A stretch of DNA of 64,000 nt from Aquicoccus sp. G2-2 (GTDB lineage: Bacteria; Pseudomonadota; Alphaproteobacteria; Rhodobacterales; Rhodobacteraceae): positions 1,860,001-1,924,000 of the forward strand of contig NZ_JAYDCK010000003.1 in the NCBI RefSeq assembly GCF_034555965.1, given 5' to 3'. The translations under genes were made by a program, and so were the position numbers. A model generated the notes under the pieces. The model was not told the origin of the DNA and did not search any database. It was given only the letters and a program-made list of their open reading frames with translations. Shown here piece after piece: positions 36,861 through 47,196 of the stretch (the first letter of the stretch is position 1; each line of letters starts with the position of its first letter).

Positions 36861-37829
36861 CTATTTCCGCCCGATCATCCCCATCCGCCGGAACAGCCAC
36901 AATTGCCCCGCCGCCGCGACCAGCAAAAGCCCGCACACCGCCCAGAAGGCCCAGCCCACCTCCTCCCCCGGAATGCCGCCCACGTTGATCCCCAGCAAGC
37001 CGGTAATCAGCCCAAGCGGCAGGAACAGCGCCGCCACCACCGACAGCACCAGCATCTGCCGGTTCATCGCCTCGGCGCGCATATCAACGATCTGGTCGCG
37101 CACCACCTGTGCGCGGTCACGGATTGAATCAAGCTCCTCTGAAAGCCGCGTCATCCGCTCCGTCGCCTCGCGCAACCGTCCCCTGCTGCTGCGGTGCAGC
37201 CAACCGGCTTCCTCGATGTCCAGTGTGCTCAATGCATCGCGCTGCGGTGCCATAAACCGACGCAGCATGATCGCCATGCGCCGTATATTCGCCAAATCGG
37301 CGCGCGCGGGCGTGTCGGTTTCGTCAAGCACCGCATCTTCCAGATCGTCGATCCGCTCGTTAAGCGCCATCACCACCGGCTCTGCCCGATCCGCCAGCCG
37401 CAGCGCAATCCGCGCGACCAACTCGCCGGGGCTGTCCGCGGCACTCCCTGTGATCGCCTCGCCTTGTGTGTCCTGAACCGCATAAAGCCGCCGGCGTTGC
37501 AGGCTCACCACCAGCCGGTCCGACAGGTAGAAGCGGATCGACACCATATCCTCCGGCTCCGCCCCCGGCGACAGGTTCACACCGCGTAGGTTCATCAGGA
37601 TGTTGCCCTCATGCACCGTGCAGCGCGGACGCGCCTCCTCAACGGTCAGCGCGGCCACGCTCAGCGGATCAAGCCCGGCGCGCACGAGCCAGCCATCCAC
37701 CGCTTCCGGCTCCCCCAAAAGCTGCACCCAGAGAAAGCCATGATCAGGTAGCACCGGAACACCATCGGGCATCGCCACCTCTGCCGCGTGGCCACTGCCA
37801 TCAAACTCGATCGCCCGCATCACTTCCAT
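36861..37829 (-). CDS. CorA/ZntB-family metal transporter
   Basis: A 322-residue protein with a large cytoplasmic N-domain (helical segment RADLANIRRMAIMLRRF) and two C-terminal membrane helices. The pore motif reads GLLGINVGGIPG rather than the GMN of magnesium CorA; GIN is typical of the ZntB branch, which carries zinc with protons. A second helix (WAVCGLLLVAAAGQLWLF) ends it. The start at 37827-37829 has AGGGAGAACC upstream. It is divergent from valS. Confidence 0.86.
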   Translation of the reverse strand: MEVMRAIEFDGSGHAAEVAMPDGVPVLPDHGFLWVQLLGEPEAVDGWLVRAGLDPLSVAALTVEEARPRCTVHEGNILMNLRGVNLSPGAEPEDMVSIRFYLSDRLVVSLQRRRLYAVQDTQGEAITGSAADSPGELVARIALRLADRAEPVVMALNERIDDLEDAVLDETDTPARADLANIRRMAIMLRRFMAPQRDALSTLDIEEAGWLHRSSRGRLREATERMTRLSEELDSIRDRAQVVRDQIVDMRAEAMNRQMLVLSVVAALFLPLGLITGLLGINVGGIPGEEVGWAFWAVCGLLLVAAAGQLWLFRRMGMIGRK

Positions 37830-37941
37830 CGGTTCTCCCTTCCTGTCATGCCGCAAAAAATCCGCCGCACGCCTTTCCCTCGCCCTGCCCTTTGGATACA
37901 TGAAGCGATAACACATTCCGGATCAAGCAGGACCGCGCACC

Positions 37942-40900
37942 ATGGCCATGGAAAAGACATTCAATTCGGCCAAGGCCGAAGACCGGCTTTATAAATTGTG
38001 GGATGAAATGGGCGCCTTCAAGGCGGGGGCAAACGCATCGCGCGATGACACCTTCACCATCATGATCCCGCCGCCCAACGTGACCGGCGCGCTGCATGTC
38101 GGCCACGCGTTCAACAACACCCTGCAAGACATCCTGATCCGCTGGCACCGGATGCGTGGCTTTGACACGCTCTGGCAACCGGGGCAGGACCACGCCGGAA
38201 TCGCCACCCAGCTTCAGGTCGAAAAGATGCTGGCGCAAACCGGTCAGCCGGGGCGGCGTGATCTGGGGCGTGAGAAATTCCTCGAAAAGGTCTGGCAATG
38301 GAAAGGCCAGTATGGCGGCACCATCGTCGAACAGCTCAAGCGTCTGGGCTGTTCCTGCGACTGGTCGCGCAATGCCTTCACCATGGCCGGCGCCAAGGGC
38401 GACCCGCGCACCGGCCACGAAAACTCGGCGAATTTCCATGACGCGGTGATCAAGGTTTTCGTCGATATGTATGAGCAGGGCTTCATCTATCGCGGCAAGC
38501 GATTGGTGAACTGGGACCCGCACTTTGAAACCGCGATTTCCGATCTTGAAGTCGAAAACATCGAAGTTGCGGGCCACATGTGGCACTTCAAATACCCGCT
38601 GGCGGGCGGCGAAACCTATACCTATGTCGAGAAAGACGAAGACGGCAACGTGCTGTTTGAGGAAGAGCGCGATTATATCTCAATCGCCACCACCCGGCCT
38701 GAAACCATGCTCGGCGACGGGGCGGTCGCGGTGCATCCTTCCGATACACGCTATGCGCCGATTGTCGGTAAACTCTGCGAAATCCCGGTCGGCCCGAAAG
38801 AACACCGCCGCCAGATCCCGATTATCACCGACCATTACCCCGACCCCACTTTCGGCTCGGGTGCGGTGAAAATCACCGGCGCGCATGATTTCAACGACTA
38901 CGGCGTCGCCAAGCGTGGCAATATCCCCTGCTACCGGCTGATGGATACGCGCGGCCATATGCGCGCCGATGGCGCCCCCTATGCCGAAGAAGCCGCCAAG
39001 GCGCAGGCGAAGGCGCGCGGCGAGAGCTTCACCGAGGCCGAGATCGACGCGATCAACCTCATCCCCGACGACCTGCGCGGACTCGACCGGTTCGAAGCCC
39101 GCAAAAAGGTGGTTGAACAGATCACATCCGAAGGCCTCGCCGTGACGGCCCCCAACCCCGAATATGACGCACAAGACCCGGAAAAGGCGGATAACCCGCC
39201 CACGATCGCTTACGTCGAAGCCAAACCCATCATGCAGCCTTTCGGTGACCGCTCTCAGGTGGTGATCGAACCGATGCTGACCGATCAGTGGTTCGTTGAC
39301 GCCGAGAAAGTCGTCACCCCGGCGCTTGAGGCGGTGCAACAAGGCCGCACCAAGATCATCCCCGAAGCGGGCGAGAAGACCTATTATCACTGGCTTGAGA
39401 ATATCGAGCCATGGTGCATCTCGCGCCAGCTTTGGTGGGGCCATCAGATTCCGGTCTGGTATGGGCTCAACCTCGCGGGCGCGGGCTTTTACGACGACGA
39501 AGGCGATGGCGCGCTCGATCTCGTTGAAATGGGGCGGTTTCTGCTCGACCAGTCTTTGCCGCTGGGCGACGAAGTGCATCACGCCGCCGCAAATTTCGAC
39601 GCGGTTCATTCGAAATTTTCCGGTGTGCTGGACAGCCTGCCCACACCGCTCAACCATATGCGCGTTGTTGAGGTCGAAGACAGCGCCGCCGCCACGCAAG
39701 CCCTGGCCAGCAGCCTTGCCGAATATGAAATCAGCCAAGACCCGACGCAGCTTATCTATCCCATCTGGCGCGACCCGGATGTGCTTGATACGTGGTTTTC
39801 CTCCGGCCTCTGGCCGCTGGGCACGCTGGGCTGGCCCGAAGACACCCCGGAACTAGCGAAATACTATCCCACCGATGTGCTCGTCACCGGCTTCGATATC
39901 CTGTTCTTCTGGGTTGCCCGGATGATGATGATGCAACTTGCCGTGGTCGAGAAAGAGCCGTTCCACACCGTCTATCTTCATCAGCTTGTGCGCGATGAGA
40001 AGGGCATGAAAATGTCCAAGACGCGCGGCAATGTGGTTGACCCCTTGGAAATCGTCGATGAATTCGGGGCCGATGCGCTGCGCTTTACCATGGCGCAGAT
40101 GGCCGCGATCGGCGGGGTGCTGAAACTCTCGCGCGACCGGATCAAGGGCTACCGCAATTTCGGCACGAAAATCTGGAACGCCGTGCGTTTCGCCGAAATG
40201 AACGGCGTTTACGAGGGGGCCGCACCCGATGGCATCCCCACCGCCGATGCCACGGTCAACAAATGGATCATCGGCGAAGTCGCGCGCACGCGTGAAACCG
40301 TCGACGCGGCGCTTGGGGAATACCGCTTCAACGATGCGGCCAACGCGCTCTATGTCTTCACATGGGGCAAGGTCTGCGATTGGTATGTCGAGTTCGCCAA
40401 ACCGCTTTTGCAAGGCGAAGACGCCGCCGCACAGGCGGAAACACGGGCAACAATGCGTTGGGTGCTGGATCAATGCCTGATCCTGTTGCATCCAATCATG
40501 CCATTCATCACCGAAGAGCTATGGCAGGAAACCGCCTCACGCCCCGAGGCGCTGATGCTCACCGATTGGCCGGATTATGATCACTCTCTGGTCGATGCCG
40601 CCGCCGACCGGGAAATGAACTGGGTGATCTCGCTGATCGAAGAAATCCGCTCGGCCCGCGCACAGATGCATGTGCCCGCAGGCCTGCACCTGCCAATGCT
40701 TCAGCGCACACTCGATGATGCGGGGCGCGCCGCATGGGCGGGCAATGAAACACTGATAAAGCGGCTCGCGCGGATCGACAGCCTGACCGAGATGGCCGAT
40801 TTCCCCAAGGGCACGGTGACGCTCGCAGTTGACGGCGGAGAGTTCGGCCTACCCTTGGCAGATATCATTGATATCGAAGAAGAAAAAGAACGGCTGGAGA

Positions 40901-41079
40901 AAACCATTGCCAAGCTGGCAAAGGAAATCGGTGGCCTGAAGGGGCGGCTGAACAACCCCAAATTCGCCGAAAATGCCCCCGAAGATGTGGTTGCCGAAGC
41001 CCGCGAAAACCTGCGCGCCCGCGAAGCCGAAGACGCCACGCTGCAAGCCGCAATGGCACGGCTCGACGCAATGGGTTAA
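37942..41079 (+). CDS. valS: Valyl-tRNA synthetase
   Basis: A 1045-residue class I synthetase that charges tRNA-Val. The HIGH-type motif is ALHVGHAFN and the signature lysine motif is [11 protein letters not shown]. The editing domain carries the usual [17 protein letters not shown], and the C-terminal coiled coil is [16 protein letters not shown]. It is longer than typical ValS because of about 90 extra residues (protein positions about 510-610) between IPVWYG and [18 protein letters not shown] 37942 is used; ATG 37948 is also possible. Confidence 0.97.
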   Translation: MAMEKTFNSAKAEDRLYKLWDEMGAFKAGANASRDDTFTIMIPPPNVTGALHVGHAFNNTLQDILIRWHRMRGFDTLWQPGQDHAGIATQLQVEKMLAQTGQPGRRDLGREKFLEKVWQWKGQYGGTIVEQLKRLGCSCDWSRNAFTMAGAKGDPRTGHENSANFHDAVIKVFVDMYEQGFIYRGKRLVNWDPHFETAISDLEVENIEVAGHMWHFKYPLAGGETYTYVEKDEDGNVLFEEERDYISIATTRPETMLGDGAVAVHPSDTRYAPIVGKLCEIPVGPKEHRRQIPIITDHYPDPTFGSGAVKITGAHDFNDYGVAKRGNIPCYRLMDTRGHMRADGAPYAEEAAKAQAKARGESFTEAEIDAINLIPDDLRGLDRFEARKKVVEQITSEGLAVTAPNPEYDAQDPEKADNPPTIAYVEAKPIMQPFGDRSQVVIEPMLTDQWFVDAEKVVTPALEAVQQGRTKIIPEAGEKTYYHWLENIEPWCISRQLWWGHQIPVWYGLNLAGAGFYDDEGDGALDLVEMGRFLLDQSLPLGDEVHHAAANFDAVHSKFSGVLDSLPTPLNHMRVVEVEDSAAATQALASSLAEYEISQDPTQLIYPIWRDPDVLDTWFSSGLWPLGTLGWPEDTPELAKYYPTDVLVTGFDILFFWVARMMMMQLAVVEKEPFHTVYLHQLVRDEKGMKMSKTRGNVVDPLEIVDEFGADALRFTMAQMAAIGGVLKLSRDRIKGYRNFGTKIWNAVRFAEMNGVYEGAAPDGIPTADATVNKWIIGEVARTRETVDAALGEYRFNDAANALYVFTWGKVCDWYVEFAKPLLQGEDAAAQAETRATMRWVLDQCLILLHPIMPFITEELWQETASRPEALMLTDWPDYDHSLVDAAADREMNWVISLIEEIRSARAQMHVPAGLHLPMLQRTLDDAGRAAWAGNETLIKRLARIDSLTEMADFPKGTVTLAVDGGEFGLPLADIIDIEEEKERLEKTIAKLAKEIGGLKGRLNNPKFAENAPEDVVAEARENLRAREAEDATLQAAMARLDAMG

Positions 41080-41081
41080 GC

Positions 41082-41192
41082 GCGTTTTTCGGCGCGAAAA
41101 ACGCTTGAAATCCGGCGCGGATTTCCGGCCCTCAACGGCGCGGCTCTCAAAATCCGCGCCGGATTTTGGCAGAATTCCGCGTCGGAATTCTG
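41082..41192. repeat. Cluster of perfect palindromes between valS and the crotonase gene
   Basis: Four linked elements are visible. GCGTTTTTCG-GCG-CGAAAAACGC lies at 41082-41104. AAATCCG-GCG-CGGATTT (41108-41124) recurs as its exact reverse complement, AAATCCGCGCCGGATTT, at 41150-41166. CAGAATTCCG-CGT-CGGAATTCTG lies at 41170-41192. The genes on both sides converge here, so a bidirectional terminator is possible, although no U-tract follows the stems. Confidence 0.75.
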
Positions 41193-41202
41193 CCCGCCCA
41201 AC

Positions 41203-41994
41203 TCAATCGAATTTCGGCGCGCGTTTTTGCATATTGGCCGCAATCACTTCCATCTGATGCGCCCCTCCCACCAAATCGGCCTGCTCCCGGCTTTCCGCCA
41301 ACAGAACCTCGGCCTCCGGCGCGCCACTTTCCGCCACACCAATCAACCGTTTTGCCGCACGCACCGCACTCGGGCTTTTGCCCGCGATCACCCCGGCAAG
41401 CGCCTGCGCCGCCGCCAGCGGATCATCGGCAAGCTCGCTCACAAATCCCCAGTCCAGCCCTTGGCGCGCACTGACCGGCTCGGCGGTATAAGTCATCCGC
41501 CGGATCACGTCCGAACGCATCAGCGCAGGCATCAGCACCATGCCGCCCATATCCGGCACCAACCCCCATTTCATCTCCATCACCGCCATCTGCGTCTCGG
41601 GATGGGCGATGCGGATATCCGCCCCCAGCGCCAATTGAAACCCGGCCCCGAACACCACGCCATGCAGGCTGGCAATCACCGGCACCGGCACCCGACGCCA
41701 AACCAAGGCAATCTCCTGATAAAGGTTGCTGTCGCGCCCCTCCAGCCGCGGCATGATGGCGGCCTGTGGGTCTTGCCCGGCCAACATCGCAAAGCTCTGC
41801 ACATCAAGCCCCGCACAAAACGCCCGGCCTTCTCCCGAAAGCACCACGGCGCGGATAGTCTCATTATTGCACAGCGCCGCGCCGGCGGCGACAATTGCCT
41901 TGGCCATCTCGGCATCGACCCCGTTCATCTTGTCGCCCCGTGTCAGCGTGACATGGGCGATGTGATCGCGGATTTCGGTTGTTACGCGGGCCAT
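41203..41994 (-). CDS. Enoyl-CoA hydratase/isomerase (crotonase) family protein
   Basis: A 263-residue crotonase fold. Oxyanion-hole strands are GRAFCAGLDVQSF and ASLHGVVFGAGFQLALGADI. The region MEMKWGLVPDMGG supplies a likely acid residue. The name and exact substrate are open, since crotonases include hydratases, isomerases and hydrolases. The ATG at 41992-41994 has AGGAGG 8 bases upstream. Confidence 0.87.
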   Translation of the reverse strand: MARVTTEIRDHIAHVTLTRGDKMNGVDAEMAKAIVAAGAALCNNETIRAVVLSGEGRAFCAGLDVQSFAMLAGQDPQAAIMPRLEGRDSNLYQEIALVWRRVPVPVIASLHGVVFGAGFQLALGADIRIAHPETQMAVMEMKWGLVPDMGGMVLMPALMRSDVIRRMTYTAEPVSARQGLDWGFVSELADDPLAAAQALAGVIAGKSPSAVRAAKRLIGVAESGAPEAEVLLAESREQADLVGGAHQMEVIAANMQKRAPKFD

Positions 41995-42156
41995 CGGCTA
42001 TCCTCCTCATGCAAGGCATCAGCATGCCGCGCCTGCGGCGCTCTGAAAACCCCTGCCGCCGCGTCAGCATATCATGCCGTGTCTGCGCGGTTTGCGTTGC
42101 ATTGCCCGCCGGTTTGTGGCTTTTGAGGAACCGAAAAACCACTCCGGAGTCCCGCC

Positions 42157-43265
42157 ATGCCACATGGCCCGCGCCTGACCGCCCTTGCCGAAACCCTGCC
42201 CGCCGCCGTGCCATTTGTCGGCCCCGAAGCACAGGAACGCGCGCAAGGCACCCCGTTCCGCGCCCGTCTTGGCGCCAATGAGAACGTGTTCGGCCCCTCG
42301 CCGCGCGCGCTTGCCGCAATGCAGGCGGCAGCAGGCGATATCTGGATGTATGGCGACCCCGAAAGCCATGATCTGCGCCACGCGCTTGGCGCGCATTACG
42401 GGCTGTCACCCGACCATATCCTCGTTGGCGAAGGGATTGACGGGTTGCTTGGCTATCTCGCCCGCCTGATGCTTGAGCCGGGCGATGCGGTCATCACCTC
42501 CGACGGGGCCTATCCGACCTTCAACTACCATGTCGCGGGCTATGGCGGAAACCTGATCAAACTGCCCTACCGCGATGATCACGAAGACCTGCCCGCCCTG
42601 CTGGCAAAGGCAGCGGAGACCCGCGCGAAGCTGGTCTATTTTGCCAACCCCGACAATCCGATGGGTTCATGGCTCTCGGGGAAGAGATTGAAGCCGCGCT
42701 TGATCTGATCCCAGAAGGCACGCTGCTCATCCTCGATGAAGCCTATATCGAGTTTGCCCCCGAAAGTGCCGCGCCCGAGATTGCCATCGACGATCCGCGC
42801 GTGGTTCGCCTGCGCACTTTCTCCAAAGCCTACGGCATGGCGGGCGCGCGGGTGGGCTATGCCCTTGGCGCGCAGCCGCTGATCACCGCATTTCACAAAA
42901 TCCGCAACCATTTCGGCATGAACCGCGCCGCCCAGGCGGGCGCGCTGGCCGCGCTGCATGATCCGCAATACCTCGCGCAAACCTTGGCCGACGTGGCCAG
43001 TGCGCGCAGCGAAATCACCCGCATCGCCGCCGCCAACGGGCTGACTGCCCTGCCGTCGGCCACCAATTTCGTGGCAGTCGATTGTGGCAGTGACGGCGCA
43101 TTTGCCAAAGCCGTGCTTGGCGCACTTGTGGCGCGTGGTATTTTCGTGCGTATGCCGTTTGTCGCCCCGCAAGATCGCTGCATCCGCATCAGTTGCGGCA
43201 CACCGGAACAGCTGCGCCTGCTTGAAGCGGTGCTGCCCGAAGCACTCAACGCCGCGCGCGGCTGA
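42157..43265 (+). CDS. hisC: Histidinol-phosphate-aminotransferase-type enzyme, apparent frameshift
   Basis: A fold-type-I PLP aminotransferase. The N-half (GANENVFGPSPRAL, YANPDN-like FANPDNPMGSW) and the C-half (IEAALDLIPEGTLLILDEAY, TFSKAYGMAGARVGYA with the PLP Lys, then RISCGTPEQ) read in different frames. The break is at a four-G run (42678-42681); one more G gives an uninterrupted 369-residue protein. HisC-type enzymes transaminate histidinol phosphate, but aromatic or alanine-type activity is also possible since no his genes adjoin it. GGAG precedes the ATG by 8 bases. Confidence 0.8.
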
Positions 43266-43279
43266 CCGCACGCAGCGGC

Positions 43280-44380
43280 TCAGGGTTTGCCCCGGCCCCA
43301 GCGGTGAAGAATGTCGTTGCCAATGGCGCGGCTTTCGATCAGCCGGAAGCGCGGTGCCTCGGCAAGCGTGCCAAGCCCAAGCGCGCCAACAGAAGGCAAC
43401 CCTTCCGCGCCAATCACCGCGCCAGCGGTGAAGCCCGCCAGTTCATCAACCAAATCACCTGCCAGCAGTGACGCCGCCAAACCGCCGCCACCTTCACAGA
43501 ACACGCGCGTCAGCCCGGCATCGCCAAGCGCCGCCAGAACCGCGCGCAAATCAAGCTGCCCGCCCGCCAGCGGGCAGGCAATCAGCCGCGCGCCAATCCC
43601 TTCCCACGCCGTATGCAGCGCCGGGTCGGCATCCGGGCCATGCACCAGCCAAAGCGGGATGTCTTTCGCACTGCGTGCCAGTTGCGACAACAGCGGCAGA
43701 TCAAGCCTGCGCGACACAACAATGCGCACCGGCTGGCGCGCCGCCCCCATATCGCGCACGGTGAGCAACGGATCATCTGCTCGCGCCGTGCCGCCGCCAA
43801 TCATCACCGCGTCATGGCGCGCCCGCATCGCATGAACCACGCGCCGCGCCTCCGGCCCGGTGATCCAATGACTTTCGCCCGTCGCCGTGGCGATACGCCC
43901 GTCAAAGCTCGACGCGAGCTTCAGCGTAACCCAAGGCCGCCCTTGACCAACCCGCAGGAAAAATCCGGCATGATCGCGCGCCGCCTCGCGGGCCATGACG
44001 CCGGTCGTCACTTCGATCCCCGCATTGCGCAACATGGCAAACCCGGCCCCGGATACGCGCGCATCGCTGTCTTCGAGCGGAGCCACGACCCGCGCCACAC
44101 CCGTGCTGATCAGCGCCGCCGCACAGGGCGGGGTCTTGCCCTCATGCGCGCATGGCTCAAGCGAAACATAAGCCGTGGCCCCGCGCGCCGCATCACCGGC
44201 CTCCGCCAGCGCCTGCGTCTCGGCATGCGGGCGCCCGCCGGGGGCGGTCCGCCCACGGCCAACGATCCGGCCATCCTTGACGATCACACAGCCGACCGCC
44301 GGGTTGGGCCATGTCTGCCCCAGCCCGCGCCGCCCCAAAGCCAGCGCCAGCGCCATGAACCTCGTGTCAGAAGCGGTCAC
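43280..44380 (-). CDS. ribD: Bifunctional riboflavin biosynthesis protein RibD
   Basis: A 366-residue two-domain enzyme. The N-terminal deaminase has zinc-site motifs [10 protein letters not shown] and [14 protein letters not shown]. The C-terminal reductase has [20 protein letters not shown] and the NADP-binding [12 protein letters not shown] region. It carries out two steps from GTP cyclohydrolase product toward riboflavin. GTG 44378-44380 overlaps the nrdR stop as GTGA, so nrdR-ribD are co-translated. Confidence 0.95.
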   Translation of the reverse strand: MTASDTRFMALALALGRRGLGQTWPNPAVGCVIVKDGRIVGRGRTAPGGRPHAETQALAEAGDAARGATAYVSLEPCAHEGKTPPCAAALISTGVARVVAPLEDSDARVSGAGFAMLRNAGIEVTTGVMAREAARDHAGFFLRVGQGRPWVTLKLASSFDGRIATATGESHWITGPEARRVVHAMRARHDAVMIGGGTARADDPLLTVRDMGAARQPVRIVVSRRLDLPLLSQLARSAKDIPLWLVHGPDADPALHTAWEGIGARLIACPLAGGQLDLRAVLAALGDAGLTRVFCEGGGGLAASLLAGDLVDELAGFTAGAVIGAEGLPSVGALGLGTLAEAPRFRLIESRAIGNDILHRWGRGKP

Positions 44381-44850
44381 TTTTCTTCGGTGGCCGCCGC
44401 GTCGGGCCGCAGCTCCGATACAAACTTGTCGAAATCATCCGCTGCTTGGAAGTTCTTGTAAACGCTGGCAAACCGCACATAACCCACGGTGTCGATCCGG
44501 GCCAGTGTCTCCATCACGATCTCGCCAATCACGTTCGAGGAAATATCCGTCTCCCCCATGCTTTCCAACCGCCGCACAATGCCGGAAATCATCTGATCGA
44601 TGCGTTCCGGTTCAACCGGGCGCTTCTGCATGGCAATTCGGATCGAGCGTTCCAGCTTGTCACGGTCAAAATCCTCGCGCCGCCCGTTGGTCTTGATCAC
44701 CACGAGATCACGCAGTTGCACCCGCTCATAGGTGGTAAACCGCCCGCCACAGGCCGGGCAAAAACGCCGCCGCCGGATCGAAACATGATCCTCAGCCGGG
44801 CGGCTGTCTTTCACTTGTGTATCCACATTTCCGCAAAACGGGCAGCGCAT
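44377..44850 (-). CDS. nrdR: Transcriptional regulator NrdR
   Basis: A 157-residue repressor of ribonucleotide-reductase genes. The zinc ribbon is MRCPFCG...[12 protein letters not shown], and the ATP-cone domain starts [20 protein letters not shown]. It senses dATP/ATP. It is followed by ribD with a 4-base overlap, an order common in alphaproteobacteria. Confidence 0.97.
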   Translation of the reverse strand: MRCPFCGNVDTQVKDSRPAEDHVSIRRRRFCPACGGRFTTYERVQLRDLVVIKTNGRREDFDRDKLERSIRIAMQKRPVEPERIDQMISGIVRRLESMGETDISSNVIGEIVMETLARIDTVGYVRFASVYKNFQAADDFDKFVSELRPDAAATEEK

Positions 44851-45044
44851 CGCCGTCCCCCTTATATTTCATCTCTGCCTCGGATTGGGGTCTGTGCCCC
44901 GTTAACCCACGAACAGTATAGGGAACCCTCTAGGCTTTGGGTAGTGGGCAAAACACACCGCAAGATAGTGGTAAGCGGGATTGTTGCAGTTTGGTTCCCC
45001 GCGCCACGGTGATCAAGACACCCACGACCGCTTGATAATACCCC

Positions 45045-45073
45045 TTGACCGGGGCACGGGGTGGCTCTAACTC
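45045..45073 (+). promoter_or_regulatory. Probable mntH promoter
   Basis: TTGACC (45045-45050) and TAACTC (45068-45073) have a 17-base spacer. They place transcription start near 45080, inside the Fur-family dyad just downstream, about 40 bases before the mntH ATG. The -10 is imperfect. Confidence 0.55.
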
Positions 45074-45077
45074 TTCT

Positions 45078-45092
45078 TGCGACTAATTCGCA
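45078..45092. promoter_or_regulatory. Mur/Fur-type operator in front of mntH
   Basis: TGCGA-CTAAT-TCGCA is a perfect 5-base-arm dyad with a 5-base A/T-rich centre. It lies at the predicted transcription start, 30 bases before the mntH ATG. Manganese-responsive Mur (Fur-family) proteins use dyads of this kind upstream of mntH or sitABCD in alphaproteobacteria. The position suits repression when manganese is plentiful. Confidence 0.72.
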
Positions 45093-45121
45093 TTATCAGA
45101 AACTTGGAAAACCCGCCCCGC

Positions 45122-46444
45122 ATGTCCTCGCCCCTGCGTCCCATCATCCCCTCCCTGCCCGAGGTTCACGCCTCCGTGCCGGTCAACTCCGGGAAATTCG
45201 TCAAGCGGATGATCTCGTTCTTCGGGCCGGGCTATCTGGTGGCCGTGGGCTATATGGATCCGGGAAACTGGGCCACCTCGCTCGCTGGCGGTTCGGCGTT
45301 CGGCTATACGTTGCTTTCGGTGGCCTTGATGTCGAACATCATGGCGATCCTGTTGCAAGCTCTCAGCCTCCGGCTCGGCATTGCCTCCGGGCATGATCTG
45401 GCCCAAGCCTGCCGCGATGCCTTCCCGCGCTGGTTCAATATCCCGATGTGGCTCTTGGCCGAAGCCGCCATCGTCGCCACTGATCTGGCCGAAGTGATCG
45501 GCACTGCGATCGGCTTCAACCTCTTGTTCGGCATCCCGATGGAAATCGGCGTGGTGCTGACCGCGCTCGACGTGTTCCTGATCCTGTGGTTGCAAAACCG
45601 TGGCTTCCGCCTGCTCGAGGCACTGGTCATCGCCCTCACTCTGGTGATCTTCGCCTGTTTCGCGGTTGATATGGCCTATGCGCAGCCGGTGATCGGCGAT
45701 GTTCTCGAAGGGTTTATCCCGCGCACCGAAATCGTTACCTCGCCCGCCATGCTCTACCTTGCGCTCGGCATCATCGGGGCCACGGTCATGCCGCATAACC
45801 TCTATCTGCACTCGGCCATAATCAAGACCCGCAATTACGGCCATACCATCCCCGAAAAGCGTGATGCGATCCGTCTTGGCACCATCGATTCCACCGTCGC
45901 GCTGATGTTCGCGCTGTTGATCAACGCGGCGATCCTCATTCTTGCCGCCGCCGCCTTCCACACCGTCGGGCGCACCGACGTGGCCGAAATTCAAGACGCC
46001 TACGCCCTGCTTGGCCCGTTGCTGGGCGCGCCACTTGCCGCCACCGTCTTTGCTGTGGCGCTGCTTGCATCGGGCTTGAATTCCACCGTCACCGCCACGC
46101 TTTCAGGGCAGATCGTCATGGAAGGCTTTGTGCAACTGCGCATGAAACCATGGCAAAGGCGTCTGCTCACCCGCTCCATCGCCATTGTCCCCGCCGTTTT
46201 CACCACCATTCTTTACGGCGAAAGCGGCACGGCGGACCTTCTGGTGCTCAGTCAGGTGGTATTAAGCCTGCAACTGCCCTTCGCCATCGTGCCGCTGGTG
46301 ATCTTCACCGCCGATAACGCCCGGATGCAAGGCCTGCGCGCGCCGCGCTGGATGACATGGTCGGCATGGATCATCGCCGCCATCGTCATCACGCTGAATC
46401 TCAAGCTGATCTGGGATGTGTCGATGGGCAATGTCGCCCTCTGA
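45122..46444 (+). CDS. mntH: Nramp-family manganese transporter MntH
   Basis: A 440-residue, 11-helix proton-coupled divalent-metal importer. The helix-1 metal site is [14 protein letters not shown], and the helix-6 [10 protein letters not shown] motif completes it. The N-terminus (about 35 residues, Pro/Ser-rich) is cytoplasmic. ATG 45122 is set by the Nramp N-terminus. Regulation by the dyad at 45078-45092 is expected. Confidence 0.95.
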   Translation: MSSPLRPIIPSLPEVHASVPVNSGKFVKRMISFFGPGYLVAVGYMDPGNWATSLAGGSAFGYTLLSVALMSNIMAILLQALSLRLGIASGHDLAQACRDAFPRWFNIPMWLLAEAAIVATDLAEVIGTAIGFNLLFGIPMEIGVVLTALDVFLILWLQNRGFRLLEALVIALTLVIFACFAVDMAYAQPVIGDVLEGFIPRTEIVTSPAMLYLALGIIGATVMPHNLYLHSAIIKTRNYGHTIPEKRDAIRLGTIDSTVALMFALLINAAILILAAAAFHTVGRTDVAEIQDAYALLGPLLGAPLAATVFAVALLASGLNSTVTATLSGQIVMEGFVQLRMKPWQRRLLTRSIAIVPAVFTTILYGESGTADLLVLSQVVLSLQLPFAIVPLVIFTADNARMQGLRAPRWMTWSAWIIAAIVITLNLKLIWDVSMGNVAL

Positions 46445-46455
46445 CCCCTAACGCC

Positions 46456-46869
46456 TCAAAGCGGCCAGGGATCAACATCATAGACGTCCGAACAGAAGCT
46501 TTCGGCATGGGCAACGGCAAGGTTGAACCCTGGCTTGCGCATCGACACTGAATAATTGCCATTCGTCCCCGGCCTCGCGCCATCCTTGCCGCTCAACGTG
46601 AAACTCACCCCGCGCTTGCCGCGCACGGTCCTGCTTGGGCCATAGCCTTCGCTGATATAGATCCGCTGATTGCCCCCGACCCGATGCACCGCACGGGCAT
46701 ATTCCCCCGCCGCGCACCAAATTTGGCGCGGCCCGTCGCCGCCATAAGACACCACCTCGAATCCGCCCTGAACCGGGTTCACGTCCAGCCCGTTAATCGC
46801 GGTAAACGCATGAGCAGGCAGCGCAAGCGCGGCAAAGCTGGCGGTGGCAAGAATGGCGCGGATACGCAT
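46456..46869 (-). CDS. Secreted hypothetical protein
   Basis: A 137-residue protein with a clear signal peptide (MRIRAILATASFAALALPAH, cleavage near AHA). The mature part starts with FTAINGLDVNPVQGGFEVVS. It contains two Cys (in IWCAAGE and SFCSDV) that could form a disulfide in the periplasm, and a NYSVSMRKPG strand. The family is not recognised; it looks like a compact beta-rich periplasmic protein. It is convergent with mntH. Confidence 0.7.
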   Translation of the reverse strand: MRIRAILATASFAALALPAHAFTAINGLDVNPVQGGFEVVSYGGDGPRQIWCAAGEYARAVHRVGGNQRIYISEGYGPSRTVRGKRGVSFTLSGKDGARPGTNGNYSVSMRKPGFNLAVAHAESFCSDVYDVDPWPL

Positions 46870-46944
46870 GGCAACCTCACATCATGGAAACACCGGCCCA
46901 ACTATGCCGTGCAAATGGCCCAACCGGCAAATCACGTTTTGGCG

Positions 46945-47154
46945 GGGTCGGGCGCGCTGGCCCGTGGCTGGCAGCCCGCCACACCATTCACATAACGCCA
47001 GTCCGCTGGGCGCGCCGGGCGCGCGCTGGCCCGTGGGCTGGCGGCCTTACCTATGGGCAGCGCGCTTTATACCAGCCACTTCCGCGCATGATCTGACCAC
47101 CGCGCCCCATCCCCAAGCGCCAGCCCGCCGGACGGGCCAGCGCTCGCCCGGCAC
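46945..47154. repeat. Three copies of a GC-rich repeat downstream of rpoD
   Basis: In the 327-base gap between the secreted-protein gene and rpoD, the word GCGCTGGCCCGTGG-CTGGC occurs at about 46954-46972 and about 47022-47042. A reverse-oriented relative (GCCAGCCCGCCGGACGGGCC) occurs at about 47119-47138. Opposite copies can pair into long GC-rich stems, which may end rpoD transcription. Nothing else is recognised in this gap. Confidence 0.6.
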
Positions 47155-47196
47155 CTCCGGTGCTATTCGGGCGGGCCGCTTTGGAACTGCCCTACC

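Noticed and set aside
38680-39738. A 352-codon minus-strand frame inside valS
   Set aside because: A shadow of valS, with composition bias and no start signal.
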